A stretch of DNA of 60,478 bases from Acidimicrobiales bacterium (GTDB taxonomy: Bacteria > Actinomycetota > Acidimicrobiia > Acidimicrobiales > JAHWLA01). The position numbers and the translations under genes are program-made. The number at the start of each line of letters is the position of its first letter. The stretch's first letter is position 1. The notes under the pieces are model-generated. The model was not told the DNA's origin. It saw nothing but the letters and a program-made list of their open reading frames with translations, and did not search any database. Positions 32,945 to 40,702 of this stretch are shown piece by piece. The stretch lies in NCBI GenBank assembly GCA_035536915.1, contig DATLNE010000029.1, positions 1-60,478 on the forward strand, in the 5' to 3' direction.

Positions 32945-33454
32945 TTGACCATCGTGGTGCTGCTTTTCCTCGCCGTGATCTGGGCAGCCGTTCTGGTCCC
33001 CCCGATGCTGCGGGCCCGGGCCGAAGGCAGACCCGCCGATTCCATCGGGACGTTCCGTCGCCAGTTGCACGTGTTGCAGCGGACCGGACCCTTCGTCACG
33101 CCGCCTGCGCATTCCATGCGCCTGGCCCGCCCCACCGGCTACGGCCTGCCCGCCGTGCCCATGCGCATGTCGCCCGAGGCCGCTCGCCGGGCTCGCACCC
33201 TGAAGCGGCGCCGCGACGTGCTGTACGGGCTGCTGGCCGCCATGGGCGGGTCGTTGGTGCTGGGGATGCTGCCGTCGCTGCGGGTGCTGTGGGGGCTGCA
33301 CGTGGTGCTCGACCTGCTGTTCGTGGGTTACGTCGCCGTGCTGGTGCGCATGCGCAACATGGCGGCCGAGCGGGAGCTGAAGCTGCGGTTCATCCCGCAC
33401 GCGGGTGCCACGCCGGAGCCTGCGCTGCTCGCCCTGCGTCGCTCCGCCAACTGA
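32945..33454 (+). CDS. Membrane protein resembling GlpR/SepX divisome proteins
   Basis: TTG 32945 has GAGGAG a few bases upstream and starts a 169-residue protein with a first membrane span (TIVVLLFLAVIWAAVLVPPM), a motif RAEGRPADSIGTFRRQLHVL right after it, a basic linker, and a pair of C-terminal spans (GLLAAMGGSLVLGMLP and LHVVLDLLFVGYVAVLV). The N-terminal span plus the S-x-x-TFRRQL-x-VL motif matches actinobacterial SepX/GlpR, encoded next to galU-moeA in Streptomyces and mycobacteria and located at division sites. Assignment is from motif and gene order. Confidence 0.6.
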   Translation: MTIVVLLFLAVIWAAVLVPPMLRARAEGRPADSIGTFRRQLHVLQRTGPFVTPPAHSMRLARPTGYGLPAVPMRMSPEAARRARTLKRRRDVLYGLLAAMGGSLVLGMLPSLRVLWGLHVVLDLLFVGYVAVLVRMRNMAAERELKLRFIPHAGATPEPALLALRRSAN

Positions 33455-33479
33455 GCTGACGGAGCGGTCGGGGTCGGGG

Positions 33480-34127
33480 TTGGCGCTCGGTCGTAGCGAC
33501 GAGCTGGCCGACCTGATCGAGCCGGTCCGCGAGACGCTCGACGCTGCCCACCGGGCTCGGGAAGTTGGGCTGGCCGCGTGCCGGCGCACGATCCGGGCGT
33601 GCGGGCAGGCGATCCGGGCCGTGCACCGGGGTGAGGCGGAGCGGGTTGCCTCGTTCACGACGGAGGCGGCCGAGGCGTTGCGAGAGGCGCAGACGGTGCT
33701 GCGCCCACACCCGGCGGTGGCGTTCGCCGGGTTCCTGCACGATGCCGAGAAGGAGTACGCCGAGGCCGTGCTGACGGCGGCGTTGGTGGGGGGATCGTCG
33801 TTGCCGCCGCCTGCGTCGGTCGGGGTGGAACCGGCGGCGTGGCTGTGCGGGCTGTGCGAGGCGGCGTCGGAGCTACGGCGGCACTTGCTCGACCGGTTGC
33901 GGGCGGGGGAGACCGAGCGGGCCGAAGCCTTGCTGCGGGGCATGGAGGACGTCTACGACCTGCTGGTCACCGTCGACTACCCGGACGCCCTGACGGTCGG
34001 GTTGCGGCGCTCGACCGATGCGTTGCGGGCGGTGCTCGAGCGCAGCCGGGCCGACCTGACCACGACGCTGATCCAGGCTCGGCTGCAGGCCGCGCTCGAG
34101 GAACGAGTGCCCCGAGCCGTCGACTAA
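33480..34127 (+). CDS. Translin-family protein
   Basis: The 215-residue all-helical product shows the translin family pattern: AREVGLAACRRTIRACGQAI in the first helices, VAFAGFLHDAEKEYAEAVLT in the middle, and MEDVYDLLVTVDYPDALTVG followed by LRRSTDALRAVLERSRADL. Translin and Trax proteins bind nucleic acid and act as nucleases in eukaryotes and some archaea; bacterial members are little studied. The start is uncertain (TTG 33480 chosen; GTG 33405 would overlap the preceding gene). It ends 15 bases before the tRNA. Confidence 0.75.
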   Translation: MALGRSDELADLIEPVRETLDAAHRAREVGLAACRRTIRACGQAIRAVHRGEAERVASFTTEAAEALREAQTVLRPHPAVAFAGFLHDAEKEYAEAVLTAALVGGSSLPPPASVGVEPAAWLCGLCEAASELRRHLLDRLRAGETERAEALLRGMEDVYDLLVTVDYPDALTVGLRRSTDALRAVLERSRADLTTTLIQARLQAALEERVPRAVD

Positions 34128-34142
34128 CGTGGTGCCCTCCAC

Positions 34143-34215
34143 GGGGGTGTAGCTCAGTTGGCAGAGCGCAGCGTTCGCAATGCTGAGGCCGTGGGTTCGA
34201 ATCCCATCACCTCCA
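34143..34215 (+). tRNA. tRNA-Ala (anticodon CGC)
   Basis: A complete cloverleaf of 73 bases: acceptor GGGGGTG/CACCTCC with the G3-U70 pair that marks alanine tRNAs, D-arm GCTC-AGTTGGCA-GAGC, anticodon stem CAGCG/TGCTG with loop TTCGCAA (anticodon CGC), and T-arm GTGGG-TTCGAAT-CCCAT. The CCA end is not encoded. A recombinase gene follows, so its 3' end is the likely attachment site of an integrated element. Confidence 0.95.
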
Positions 34216-34555
34216 CCCGTCTACCCCTCTCATGGGGCCGATGGCCCCGAATCACGGGGCCGTCCGGTCCATTTCGTGTCGTTCCGAACCGGCGCTGCGC
34301 CCTGATTATCGGGAGAGGGCAGGCGTTTATCGGGACCTGACCACCCCCTGCCCAGGGCACCCGAGCAATGCCCAGCCCGAGGCAGCCCAGGTACGGGCGG
34401 CGAAGGCGGCGGCGACCCGGGGCCGCAGGTGGGTGCCCGGGGGCAGGCGTGACGCCCCGGAGCCCGTCGCCGCACCGGAGCGGTCCCTGTACTTCCGAGG
34501 GCACGGCGTAAGGGCCAGCACCGCACGCCCATGCGAGCTGCGCGTGGGGGGTGAG
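34216..34555. other. Non-coding leader between tRNA and the HTH gene
   Basis: About 340 bases with no supported gene. They contain two TTATCGGGA direct repeats (listed separately), TGCCCAG in two copies near 34350-34378, and GC-rich stretches. This is where attL and the recombinase or excisionase binding sites of an integrative element are expected. Confidence 0.45.
34306..34335 (+). repeat. Direct repeat TTATCGGGA, two copies 21 bases apart
   Basis: TTATCGGGA at 34306-34314 and 34327-34335, spaced by two turns of the helix, between the tRNA and the recombinase genes. The spacing and place suit recombinase arm sites or an excisionase/repressor operator. No function is shown. Confidence 0.45.
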
Positions 34556-34960
34556 GTGGCTGGCAGCGTGTACCGGGACGAGCGCTATGTGACCCAGACC
34601 GAGGCGGCGTCGCTCTGCGGCTGCGATTACACCACCATCCGCAGGCACCGGAACCGTGGGCATTTCCCCGGAGCGCGGCGCCGGGACGACGTCAACGGGA
34701 GCTGGGAGATTCCCGTCGAGGACCTGATCTCCGCTGGGCTCTGGCATCCGTCGGACGGGGACGAACGCGACCTCGACGGCGCGCTCGGGCGGACCAGGAC
34801 CGAGCGCCGCCTGGAGGAACTGCGCCTGGAGTTGGAGCGGGCGAATGTGCGCATCGAGGGGCTGACGTCCGCGTTGGCCGACCGACGCGACGAGATTGCC
34901 TACCTGCGCCGTGCGCTGGACGCCGCCCTCGGGGCAAGCCCGGCCCGGGTGGTGGCCTGA
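34556..34960 (+). CDS. Small HTH protein, excisionase-like
   Basis: With GTG 34556 as start the product is 134 residues. YVTQTEAASLCGCDYTTIRR followed by HRNRGHFPGARRRDD and WEIPVEDLISAGL is a MerR/excisionase-type helix-turn-helix with wing. The C-terminal half (TERRLEELRLELERANVRIE) is a charged coiled coil. It overlaps the recombinase start by one base (TGATG). Position and fold suggest a directionality factor or regulator of the recombinase. The open frame extends further up to 34232, but that part is low-complexity; GTG 34544 and 34568 are other possible starts. Confidence 0.65.
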   Translation: MAGSVYRDERYVTQTEAASLCGCDYTTIRRHRNRGHFPGARRRDDVNGSWEIPVEDLISAGLWHPSDGDERDLDGALGRTRTERRLEELRLELERANVRIEGLTSALADRRDEIAYLRRALDAALGASPARVVA

Positions 34961-37458
34961 TGCCCCGCAAGCTGACCGGGAGCCGCTGGGAGCGGGGGAG
35001 TCGTTGGTGCGCGAGCGTCCCCGAGGCCCGGGGCTCGCGCCGACGCATCGAGGCGAGTTTCGACGAGGAGGCGGAACGCGAGGCATGGCTGTTGTCGGCC
35101 ATCGCCGCGGTCGAGAACGGGAGGCAGCCCCCCGATCCGGCGATCTTCCGGGGACGAGCGGCCGGTGACGCGCCCGAAGCGAACCCGCGTCCGTTGTTCG
35201 AGGAACTGGCCTACGGCTGGCTCAACGAGCACTACGGCCAGCTGCGCAAGGCGGACGTCGAGCGCGAGCACGCGGTGCGCGCCCTTGTCGATAACCACCT
35301 CATTCCCGCCTTCGCCGGCCCTGTGCCGTCCGACGCGGCTACAGCCCGCCGGCGCTTGATCGAGTTCGTGCGCCGCTTGGCCAAGGAGCCCGAGCACCGC
35401 AACGTCGATGCCGCACTGCTGCCCACCAACGAACTGCTCTCGATCAGCGAGGCCGCAGCGGTCTTCGAGCGGTCACCGTCCACGATTCGGCGTGCCTTGA
35501 GGGCGGGCAAGTTGTTGGGGGCACGCCGCGGCCTCGACGGGCAATGGCTGCTCCCGGTGAGCGCCTTGGCCCATGCCCTCGACGTGGACCGCGCCGACGC
35601 CCTCAGCCGCGCCTATGTGCGCGGCATCCTCTGGGTCCACCACGAGATCCTCGAATGGGGCCGGTGCAACGGCTGGCAAATCGCATGTTTCGAGCGTGGC
35701 GTGAACGCGCTCACCCCAGATGCCAGGGTCAGTCGCAGGAAGGCAGGGAAGAGGCTGCGCCAGCCGCTCGCCTTCGTTGAGCTCGCCCGGGTGGCCGCCC
35801 ACCTGCATGTGATCCACCAAACCACGCTGTGGCTGATGCGCGTCCTCGGCTTGCGCATCTCCGAGGCGTACGGGCCGCGGGTGGGCGACCTGATGGACCT
35901 CGGCGATGTCGGTCTGCTCGTGGTCCAACGACAAGGCGGCCGTCCGTTCCTGACACGCACGCCCGACGGCGCCGAAACCGTCTACTCCAAAGACACCCTC
36001 AAACGGGCCGCTTCCTACCGAGTCGTCCTCGTGCCCGAGGTGCTCATGGCCCTGCTGCGGGTGGTCGTGGCGGCGTTCCACACCGACCCCGTCACCGGCG
36101 AAGTTGATCTGAACGCCCGCCTGGTTCCCTGGATCGGTCGAGAGGGGGCCGGCCAGGCGGCCTTCCGCAGCGCGCTGGAGAACGCCCTGCGACAGGAGGG
36201 GTCGGATCTGGAGAGCGCGGGCTTCGCCGTTGTGCCCCACGACCTCCGCAAGTCGTTGGCCACCGACCTGGCGTGGGACGCCGACCTCGACGAGCTGGCC
36301 AAGCGGCGGTTCATGGGCCACAAGGCCGGCGACGACGTCTTCGCGCGCGTCTACACCCTCGACCATCCGACGTTGGGGCCGCTGACGGAGATCGCCCGGG
36401 CGCTCGAGGTCCACATCACCAGGCAGATGAGCAGCCTGATGGTGCCGACCGAGGGTCGCATCAGGTGGCGTCGCGCCAATCCGCTGTCCGGCCGGGCCGC
36501 CCATGTCGATGCGGTCCTGGCGGAAGCGGGCTGGCAGGTGGAGCCCGGTGACGGCGACAACCCGTGGTGCGACGCGGTCCGAGTAGCGGCCGAGGTCGGC
36601 ATCGCCGAGCGAACCGCCCGACGATGGATGCGCGATCAGGTCGTTCCGTCGGTCACCGACACCGACCGGTTCGGCAACACCCGCCGTCGAGCGCGGCTGG
36701 CCGACGTGGAGGCGGTGCGCGACCGGTTGGCGGGACGTGTCCTGCTGCGGGACCTGGCCGATGAACTGGGCTGCGGGTACTACCGCGCCTACCGGAGCCT
36801 CCGGCGTCTTGGGCTGGCCCGAACTGCGGAGGGCCCGCCGCCCGCCGAGCTGGTCCTGACCCCCGAGGAAGCTGCCGCGGTGCGCGCCGAGTTCGCTCGG
36901 CTTTCGGCCCTGTTCGGACGGTCAATGCGCGTGAGCGCGGCGGCGAACCGGCTCGGGGTCGCCTTCGGCACCGCGCAGCGGCTGGTGAGGACGGGACAGC
37001 TGGTTGCCGACGAGGAGCGTGATGCCTTCGGGGCGCTCCACGTCACCAAGGCTTCCGTCGAGGCCGTCTTGGCGGCACGGCGGCCCATGGCCGTCGACCC
37101 CGGGCCACTCATCGACGCGCGTGTCATCGCCAGTATCACCGGCCTCAACCTCCGTCAGCTATCGGACCTGGCCGTCCAGGGAACCCTGGTGCGACACGAC
37201 CATGGCCGACGCTTTCAACTCACCCTGGAAAGCGTGGAGGCGTGGGCGGCGGGGCTGGGTTGGGAGGTACGGGGCACTCTCGCCACCGCCGCCCCCGCGG
37301 TGCGGCCAAGCGGAAAGGTCGTGGACTTTGCTCGTTTGGAAAATCGCGAGCGCGGCCCGGGTCCGACGCGGCTACCGGTTCCACGGGCGAGACCGATCGA
37401 ACGAGCTGGTGACGGCGGCTCCCACCCCGATGACGATGAGGAGGCTCAAACGGCATGA
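34960..37458 (+). CDS. Tyrosine recombinase/integrase with multiple helix-turn-helix segments
   Basis: The 832-residue protein carries the full tyrosine recombinase set: R299 (LGLRISEAYG), H427-x2-R430 (PHDLRKS), H454 (FMGHKAG) and nucleophile Y465 (RVYTLD). A helix-turn-helix (LSISEAAAVFERSPSTIRRA, about residues 160-192) is inserted between the N-terminal DNA-binding part and the catalytic domain. About 360 residues follow the catalytic Tyr and contain at least four more HTH-like segments near 543, 597, 654 and 722. Typical integrases are about 400 residues. It is next to tRNA-Ala, the presumed target. Confidence 0.88.
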   Translation: MPRKLTGSRWERGSRWCASVPEARGSRRRIEASFDEEAEREAWLLSAIAAVENGRQPPDPAIFRGRAAGDAPEANPRPLFEELAYGWLNEHYGQLRKADVEREHAVRALVDNHLIPAFAGPVPSDAATARRRLIEFVRRLAKEPEHRNVDAALLPTNELLSISEAAAVFERSPSTIRRALRAGKLLGARRGLDGQWLLPVSALAHALDVDRADALSRAYVRGILWVHHEILEWGRCNGWQIACFERGVNALTPDARVSRRKAGKRLRQPLAFVELARVAAHLHVIHQTTLWLMRVLGLRISEAYGPRVGDLMDLGDVGLLVVQRQGGRPFLTRTPDGAETVYSKDTLKRAASYRVVLVPEVLMALLRVVVAAFHTDPVTGEVDLNARLVPWIGREGAGQAAFRSALENALRQEGSDLESAGFAVVPHDLRKSLATDLAWDADLDELAKRRFMGHKAGDDVFARVYTLDHPTLGPLTEIARALEVHITRQMSSLMVPTEGRIRWRRANPLSGRAAHVDAVLAEAGWQVEPGDGDNPWCDAVRVAAEVGIAERTARRWMRDQVVPSVTDTDRFGNTRRRARLADVEAVRDRLAGRVLLRDLADELGCGYYRAYRSLRRLGLARTAEGPPPAELVLTPEEAAAVRAEFARLSALFGRSMRVSAAANRLGVAFGTAQRLVRTGQLVADEERDAFGALHVTKASVEAVLAARRPMAVDPGPLIDARVIASITGLNLRQLSDLAVQGTLVRHDHGRRFQLTLESVEAWAAGLGWEVRGTLATAAPAVRPSGKVVDFARLENRERGPGPTRLPVPRARPIERAGDGGSHPDDDEEAQTA

Positions 37459-37754
37459 CCCATCCCGACTTCCACTCACCGAGGTTCCCCGCCAGCGGGA
37501 AGGTGGAGCGCGCACGGACGGCGATGGCCTGTGCCCGACCGGCACCGGCGGTTCCGATCACGGAGCGTCGAAGCCCGTACTGGGACATGGAGCAAACGGC
37601 GACAGCGCAACAGCGCCCGCAAATGGGACATTTCCACAGGAAACGGTTGGAATTTCTCACGGAGCGTGGTACACGTGTAAACGCAATGAGCAGAAGGCAG
37701 CTGGGGGTAGCTGCGGCGGCGACGGTTATCCCCCTCGCGGGCTTGGAGGGGTTA
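37459..37754 (+). promoter_or_regulatory. Spacer with possible promoter before the Tad operon
   Basis: An open frame from ATG 37455 crosses this stretch in phase with the next gene but lacks coding character. A relatively AT-rich part (TTGGAATTTCTCACGGAGCG around 37648, then TACACGTGTAAAC) has a -35-like TTGGAA and a palindromic ACACGTGT, and could drive the downstream operon. This is weak evidence. Confidence 0.35.
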
Positions 37755-38360
37755 GTGGTCCGATTCAGACGGCTCCCCCTTGTGGGTCGCCAAGGAACGT
37801 TCCGATGCCTCGCAACCGCGAGCGTGCTCCTCGTGGTCTTGGGGTCTGCCGGCTGCCGAGCCGACCGATCGCCGTCCTCGGCATCTCCCCCGACCACCAC
37901 GTCGACGGCGGGCCCAACGTCCACGGTCGTATCGGTCCCGGATGACGAGCGGGTTGTGGCGTTCAACACGTACCGGGATTTCTATCGGGCGTACATCGAT
38001 TTCGGCACGGAAGTCAGCAGGGTGTTCGACCGGGCTGACTTCGATACGAAGGTGGGCCTCCACGCCACAGGCCAGCAGTACAACGAGCTACTGCACTACT
38101 TCAGCAATCAGCGGCCACGCGGAGTCTTCTTCCGAGGCCCGCCGGTAGAGCACGATCCCGACCCCGAGATCACGGTCGATGGCGACAAGGCGACGATCCG
38201 GGACTGCATGTTCGACGCAGGCGAGACCTATGACGCGGACGACAACACCGTGATCGACTCCGCTGACGACAAGCGCGAGCTGAAGGTTGTTCGTCTCGAA
38301 CGCGTGGCAGGCGTTTGGAAGGTGGCCGATGTCGAACTGGAGGGCGAATGCGCCATCTAG
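37755..38360 (+). CDS. Lipoprotein at the head of the Tad operon
   Basis: GTG 37755 has GGAGGGG just upstream and gives a 201-residue protein with a lipoprotein signal: TASVLLVVLGSAGC, lipobox LGSAGC, then a Ser/Pro/Thr linker. The mature region (VAFNTYRDFYRAYIDFGTEV, GVFFRGPPVEHDPDPEITVD, LERVAGVWKVADVELEGEC) looks like an NTF2-type domain ending in the usual Trp strand. ATG 37455 is an alternative start, overlapping the recombinase stop. Its end overlaps the next secreted protein gene, which fits one operon. Likely anchored outside the membrane near the pilus. Confidence 0.65.
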   Translation: MVRFRRLPLVGRQGTFRCLATASVLLVVLGSAGCRADRSPSSASPPTTTSTAGPTSTVVSVPDDERVVAFNTYRDFYRAYIDFGTEVSRVFDRADFDTKVGLHATGQQYNELLHYFSNQRPRGVFFRGPPVEHDPDPEITVDGDKATIRDCMFDAGETYDADDNTVIDSADDKRELKVVRLERVAGVWKVADVELEGECAI

Positions 38361-39175
38361 CGATCTCCGTGCCCTTGTGGTTGGCGGTTGTACTCCTGGC
38401 GACTGCGTCGCCCGCCGCTGCTGAGCGCGGCGGCGGCGTGGAATGCGGAAGAACCGTATGTGACGTGATCGCACGCTCCGACGGGTCGCAGCAGTCGGGA
38501 GGAGGCGGATCACCGTCCACGGTGCAATGCACGTACAAGCCTGCAAACCTGCCTCCGGGAACCGTCGTCTATTCGCCCGACGGCACACCGATCGTCGTAG
38601 ACGGCACGGGCCAGTGGTTCGACTACGACTGCGTTGACGGTGATGGCGGGCACACGGGCGGGATGGTCTACAGCAAGCCGAAGTCGGCCGAGGATCTCCG
38701 CAACGAAGCCCGAGCTCGACTCGTCATGCCGAGCCTGAGGCCCACGTTGAACCCACCGGGACAGCAAACCGTGAACTTCCGATCGCTGCTTTGGGTGGAC
38801 CAGTCGGCGTGGCGACCGGCGTCGGCCACGGCGTCCGTACCGGGGCTCTCGGTGACGGTGGCCGCTACGCCCACGGGTGTCACTTGGACAATGGGCGACG
38901 GAGGCACGGTCGAGTGCGTTGGTCCGGGCGTGCCCTACGACCCGGCAAAGTCCGAAGCGGATCAGGACACCAGCTGTTCCTACGTCTACCGGCATAGTTC
39001 GGCAGGTCAACCCGGCGACGTTTTTGCCCTGAAGGTCACGGTGCACTGGGCCATCAGTTGGTCAGTCACTGGTGCGCCCGGTGGGGGTCCGCTCGCTGGG
39101 GTGTCGCGGACGGGCGAGTCCGTTGACGTTCGCGTCGGCGAAATCCAAGCCGTCAACACGAGGAACGGAGCGTAG
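38348..39175 (+). CDS. Secreted protein with PKD-like domain
   Basis: ATG 38348 lies within the end of the lipoprotein gene and has GGAGGG upstream. The 275-residue product has a signal peptide (LAISVPLWLAVVLLATASPA) and a C-terminal domain GVTWTMGDGGTVECVGPGVP with CSYVYRHSS and VTVHWAISWSVTGAPGGG, a PKD-like pattern seen in secreted proteins encoded next to actinobacterial Tad and T4SS genes. Six Cys residues. It probably works at the cell surface with the pilus; direct function unknown. Confidence 0.7.
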   Translation: MRHLAISVPLWLAVVLLATASPAAAERGGGVECGRTVCDVIARSDGSQQSGGGGSPSTVQCTYKPANLPPGTVVYSPDGTPIVVDGTGQWFDYDCVDGDGGHTGGMVYSKPKSAEDLRNEARARLVMPSLRPTLNPPGQQTVNFRSLLWVDQSAWRPASATASVPGLSVTVAATPTGVTWTMGDGGTVECVGPGVPYDPAKSEADQDTSCSYVYRHSSAGQPGDVFALKVTVHWAISWSVTGAPGGGPLAGVSRTGESVDVRVGEIQAVNTRNGA

Positions 39176-39178
39176 AGG

Positions 39179-39841
39179 TTGGCCAGGGTCGAAGAACTCG
39201 CGCGTCGTCGGGCGAGCAATGACGCCGCGGTGGAGGGGACCAGCCGTTCGGTCAACTACTACGGCATCGGCTTGAGGGGGGTGATCGTGCTCGCACTCGT
39301 GATAGCGGGGGTCATCGTGTTCACCCGCATCGGTGAGCGCCACCCGGTCCTGGCCGTGGCCCGGCCCGTCGCCGCGGGGCAGGTCATCCAGGCAAGTGAT
39401 GTTCGCGAGGTCAAGCTGCCGGAGGATCAGGGCATCGACCCGGTCGCGGCCCGCGACCGCACGAAAGTCGTCGGCAAGGTCGCCAAGGTAACGCTCGTCC
39501 CGGGCACCACCCTTGCGTGGGACGCTCTCGACGAAGCGCCAGCCGCGTTGGGTGCAAACGAGGCGGTCGTGGGCATTGCATTGAAGCCAGGGATGTACCC
39601 GATCGAACTGCGTGCCGGCGACCGGGTGCGAGTCGTGGAGGCGCGCACGGCAAGCGCGTCCAGGCCCGAAGAGCCGTCCACCCTGGTTCCTGACGCGCGG
39701 GTGCGGTCGGTGGCTCGGGAAACCGAACGTGGCCAAGGCGGCATCGTGGTGTCACTTGTCGTCCCAGTGGACAAGTCGGCCGCCGTGGCCGCCGGAGCAG
39801 CGGCCGGTCGAATCTCGCTGGCAGTCGTCGGGTCCGTGTGA
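39179..39841 (+). CDS. SAF-domain protein, CpaB-like pilus assembly protein
   Basis: TTG 39179 starts three bases after the previous gene. The 220-residue product has one membrane span (GVIVLALVIAGVIVFTRIG) and a SAF domain: ARPVAAGQVIQASDVREVKL, GKVAKVTLVPGTTLAWDAL and LKPGMYPIELRAGDRVRVVE. CpaB/RcpC proteins gate or align Tad pilus components across the envelope. Position before the CpaE- and CpaF-like genes supports this. No secretin gene (CpaC) is seen, as expected in a single-membrane organism. Confidence 0.82.
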   Translation: MARVEELARRRASNDAAVEGTSRSVNYYGIGLRGVIVLALVIAGVIVFTRIGERHPVLAVARPVAAGQVIQASDVREVKLPEDQGIDPVAARDRTKVVGKVAKVTLVPGTTLAWDALDEAPAALGANEAVVGIALKPGMYPIELRAGDRVRVVEARTASASRPEEPSTLVPDARVRSVARETERGQGGIVVSLVVPVDKSAAVAAGAAAGRISLAVVGSV

Positions 39842-39844
39842 AAA

Positions 39845-40702
39845 ATGGCCATCTGCGCTTCATTCGCCTCCGCGAAACATTCCCCCGGCGCCACGACGGC
39901 GTGCTTGGCTATCGCCGTCGGGATGGCGCGCCCGGACTCCACGGGGAGGCCGACTCGCCGCTTCATTCGCACTCGGCAGGGGGTGCCCGCGAGTGCGGAC
40001 AACGCCCCTGTGCTGGTAGTAGAGGCGGACCCGGCGGGCGGCGACTTGGCGGCGCGCTTGGAACGCAAGGCGACTGGCCTCGAAACGCTCGCCCCGGCCG
40101 CCAGGCACGTCGTCGATGCCACTGTCCTCATGGCCCACACGCAGTCGCTGCGTGAGCATCTCCAACTCCTTGCGGCGCCAGCGTCGGAAGCTCAGGCAAC
40201 TGCCGCGCTCCGAGCGTTGGCCGACCGACTCGCAGCCCACCTAGCTTCCGCGCCGACCTCGGTGCTTGTCGACTTGGGGCGTCTGTCGCCGAGGTCGCCA
40301 GCGCTGCCGCTCGCAGCAGCCAGCCGGGTGGTCGTGTGGGTCGCCCGACCGGGGCCTGAAGGAGTCGCTCACCTGAAGGACCGCCTTCGCGCCATAGAGG
40401 CGGCCGTTCCGGAGGTCGTCGAGCGATCGAGATTGGTCGTGGTTGATGCCGGCCCCTACGGCGCCGACGACTTTGCCCGGATGGTGGGACTTCCGCTGCT
40501 TGGGACGCTGGCCTTCGACGTGCAGGGGGTCGATGTGCTCTACGGACGAGACCAAGGCCGCGGTACCGAGCTGATGAAGGACGCTCGAAGCCTCGCGCGT
40601 GCTCTGCGTGGAGACGACGAGCACGACGTGCGTCGATCCGCGGACGACCTCAGCGCCGCCGACGGCCTAACAGGCGACGGCGGCCGAAGGATCGTGGGAT
40701 GA
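39845..40702 (+). CDS. CpaE-like MinD/ParA-family protein with altered P-loop
   Basis: The 285-residue product begins MAICASFASAKHSPGATTAC, where a deviant Walker A would be, but the GK-T/S core is replaced by KHSPGATT. VLVVEADPAGGDLAARL is the switch region of MinD-type ATPases, and SVLVDLGRLSP the Walker B-like strand. CpaE/TadZ proteins set the position of the Tad machinery and often have weak or no ATPase motifs (family knowledge). An extra loop of about 20 residues follows the P-loop. The last bases overlap cpaF. Confidence 0.75.
   Translation: MAICASFASAKHSPGATTACLAIAVGMARPDSTGRPTRRFIRTRQGVPASADNAPVLVVEADPAGGDLAARLERKATGLETLAPAARHVVDATVLMAHTQSLREHLQLLAAPASEAQATAALRALADRLAAHLASAPTSVLVDLGRLSPRSPALPLAAASRVVVWVARPGPEGVAHLKDRLRAIEAAVPEVVERSRLVVVDAGPYGADDFARMVGLPLLGTLAFDVQGVDVLYGRDQGRGTELMKDARSLARALRGDDEHDVRRSADDLSAADGLTGDGGRRIVG

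Noticed and set aside
37455-37754. N-terminal 100 residues added to the lipoprotein by starting at ATG 37455
   Set aside because: The added part has no coding character and would put the lipoprotein signal in mid-protein; GTG 37755 with its own ribosome site fits better.
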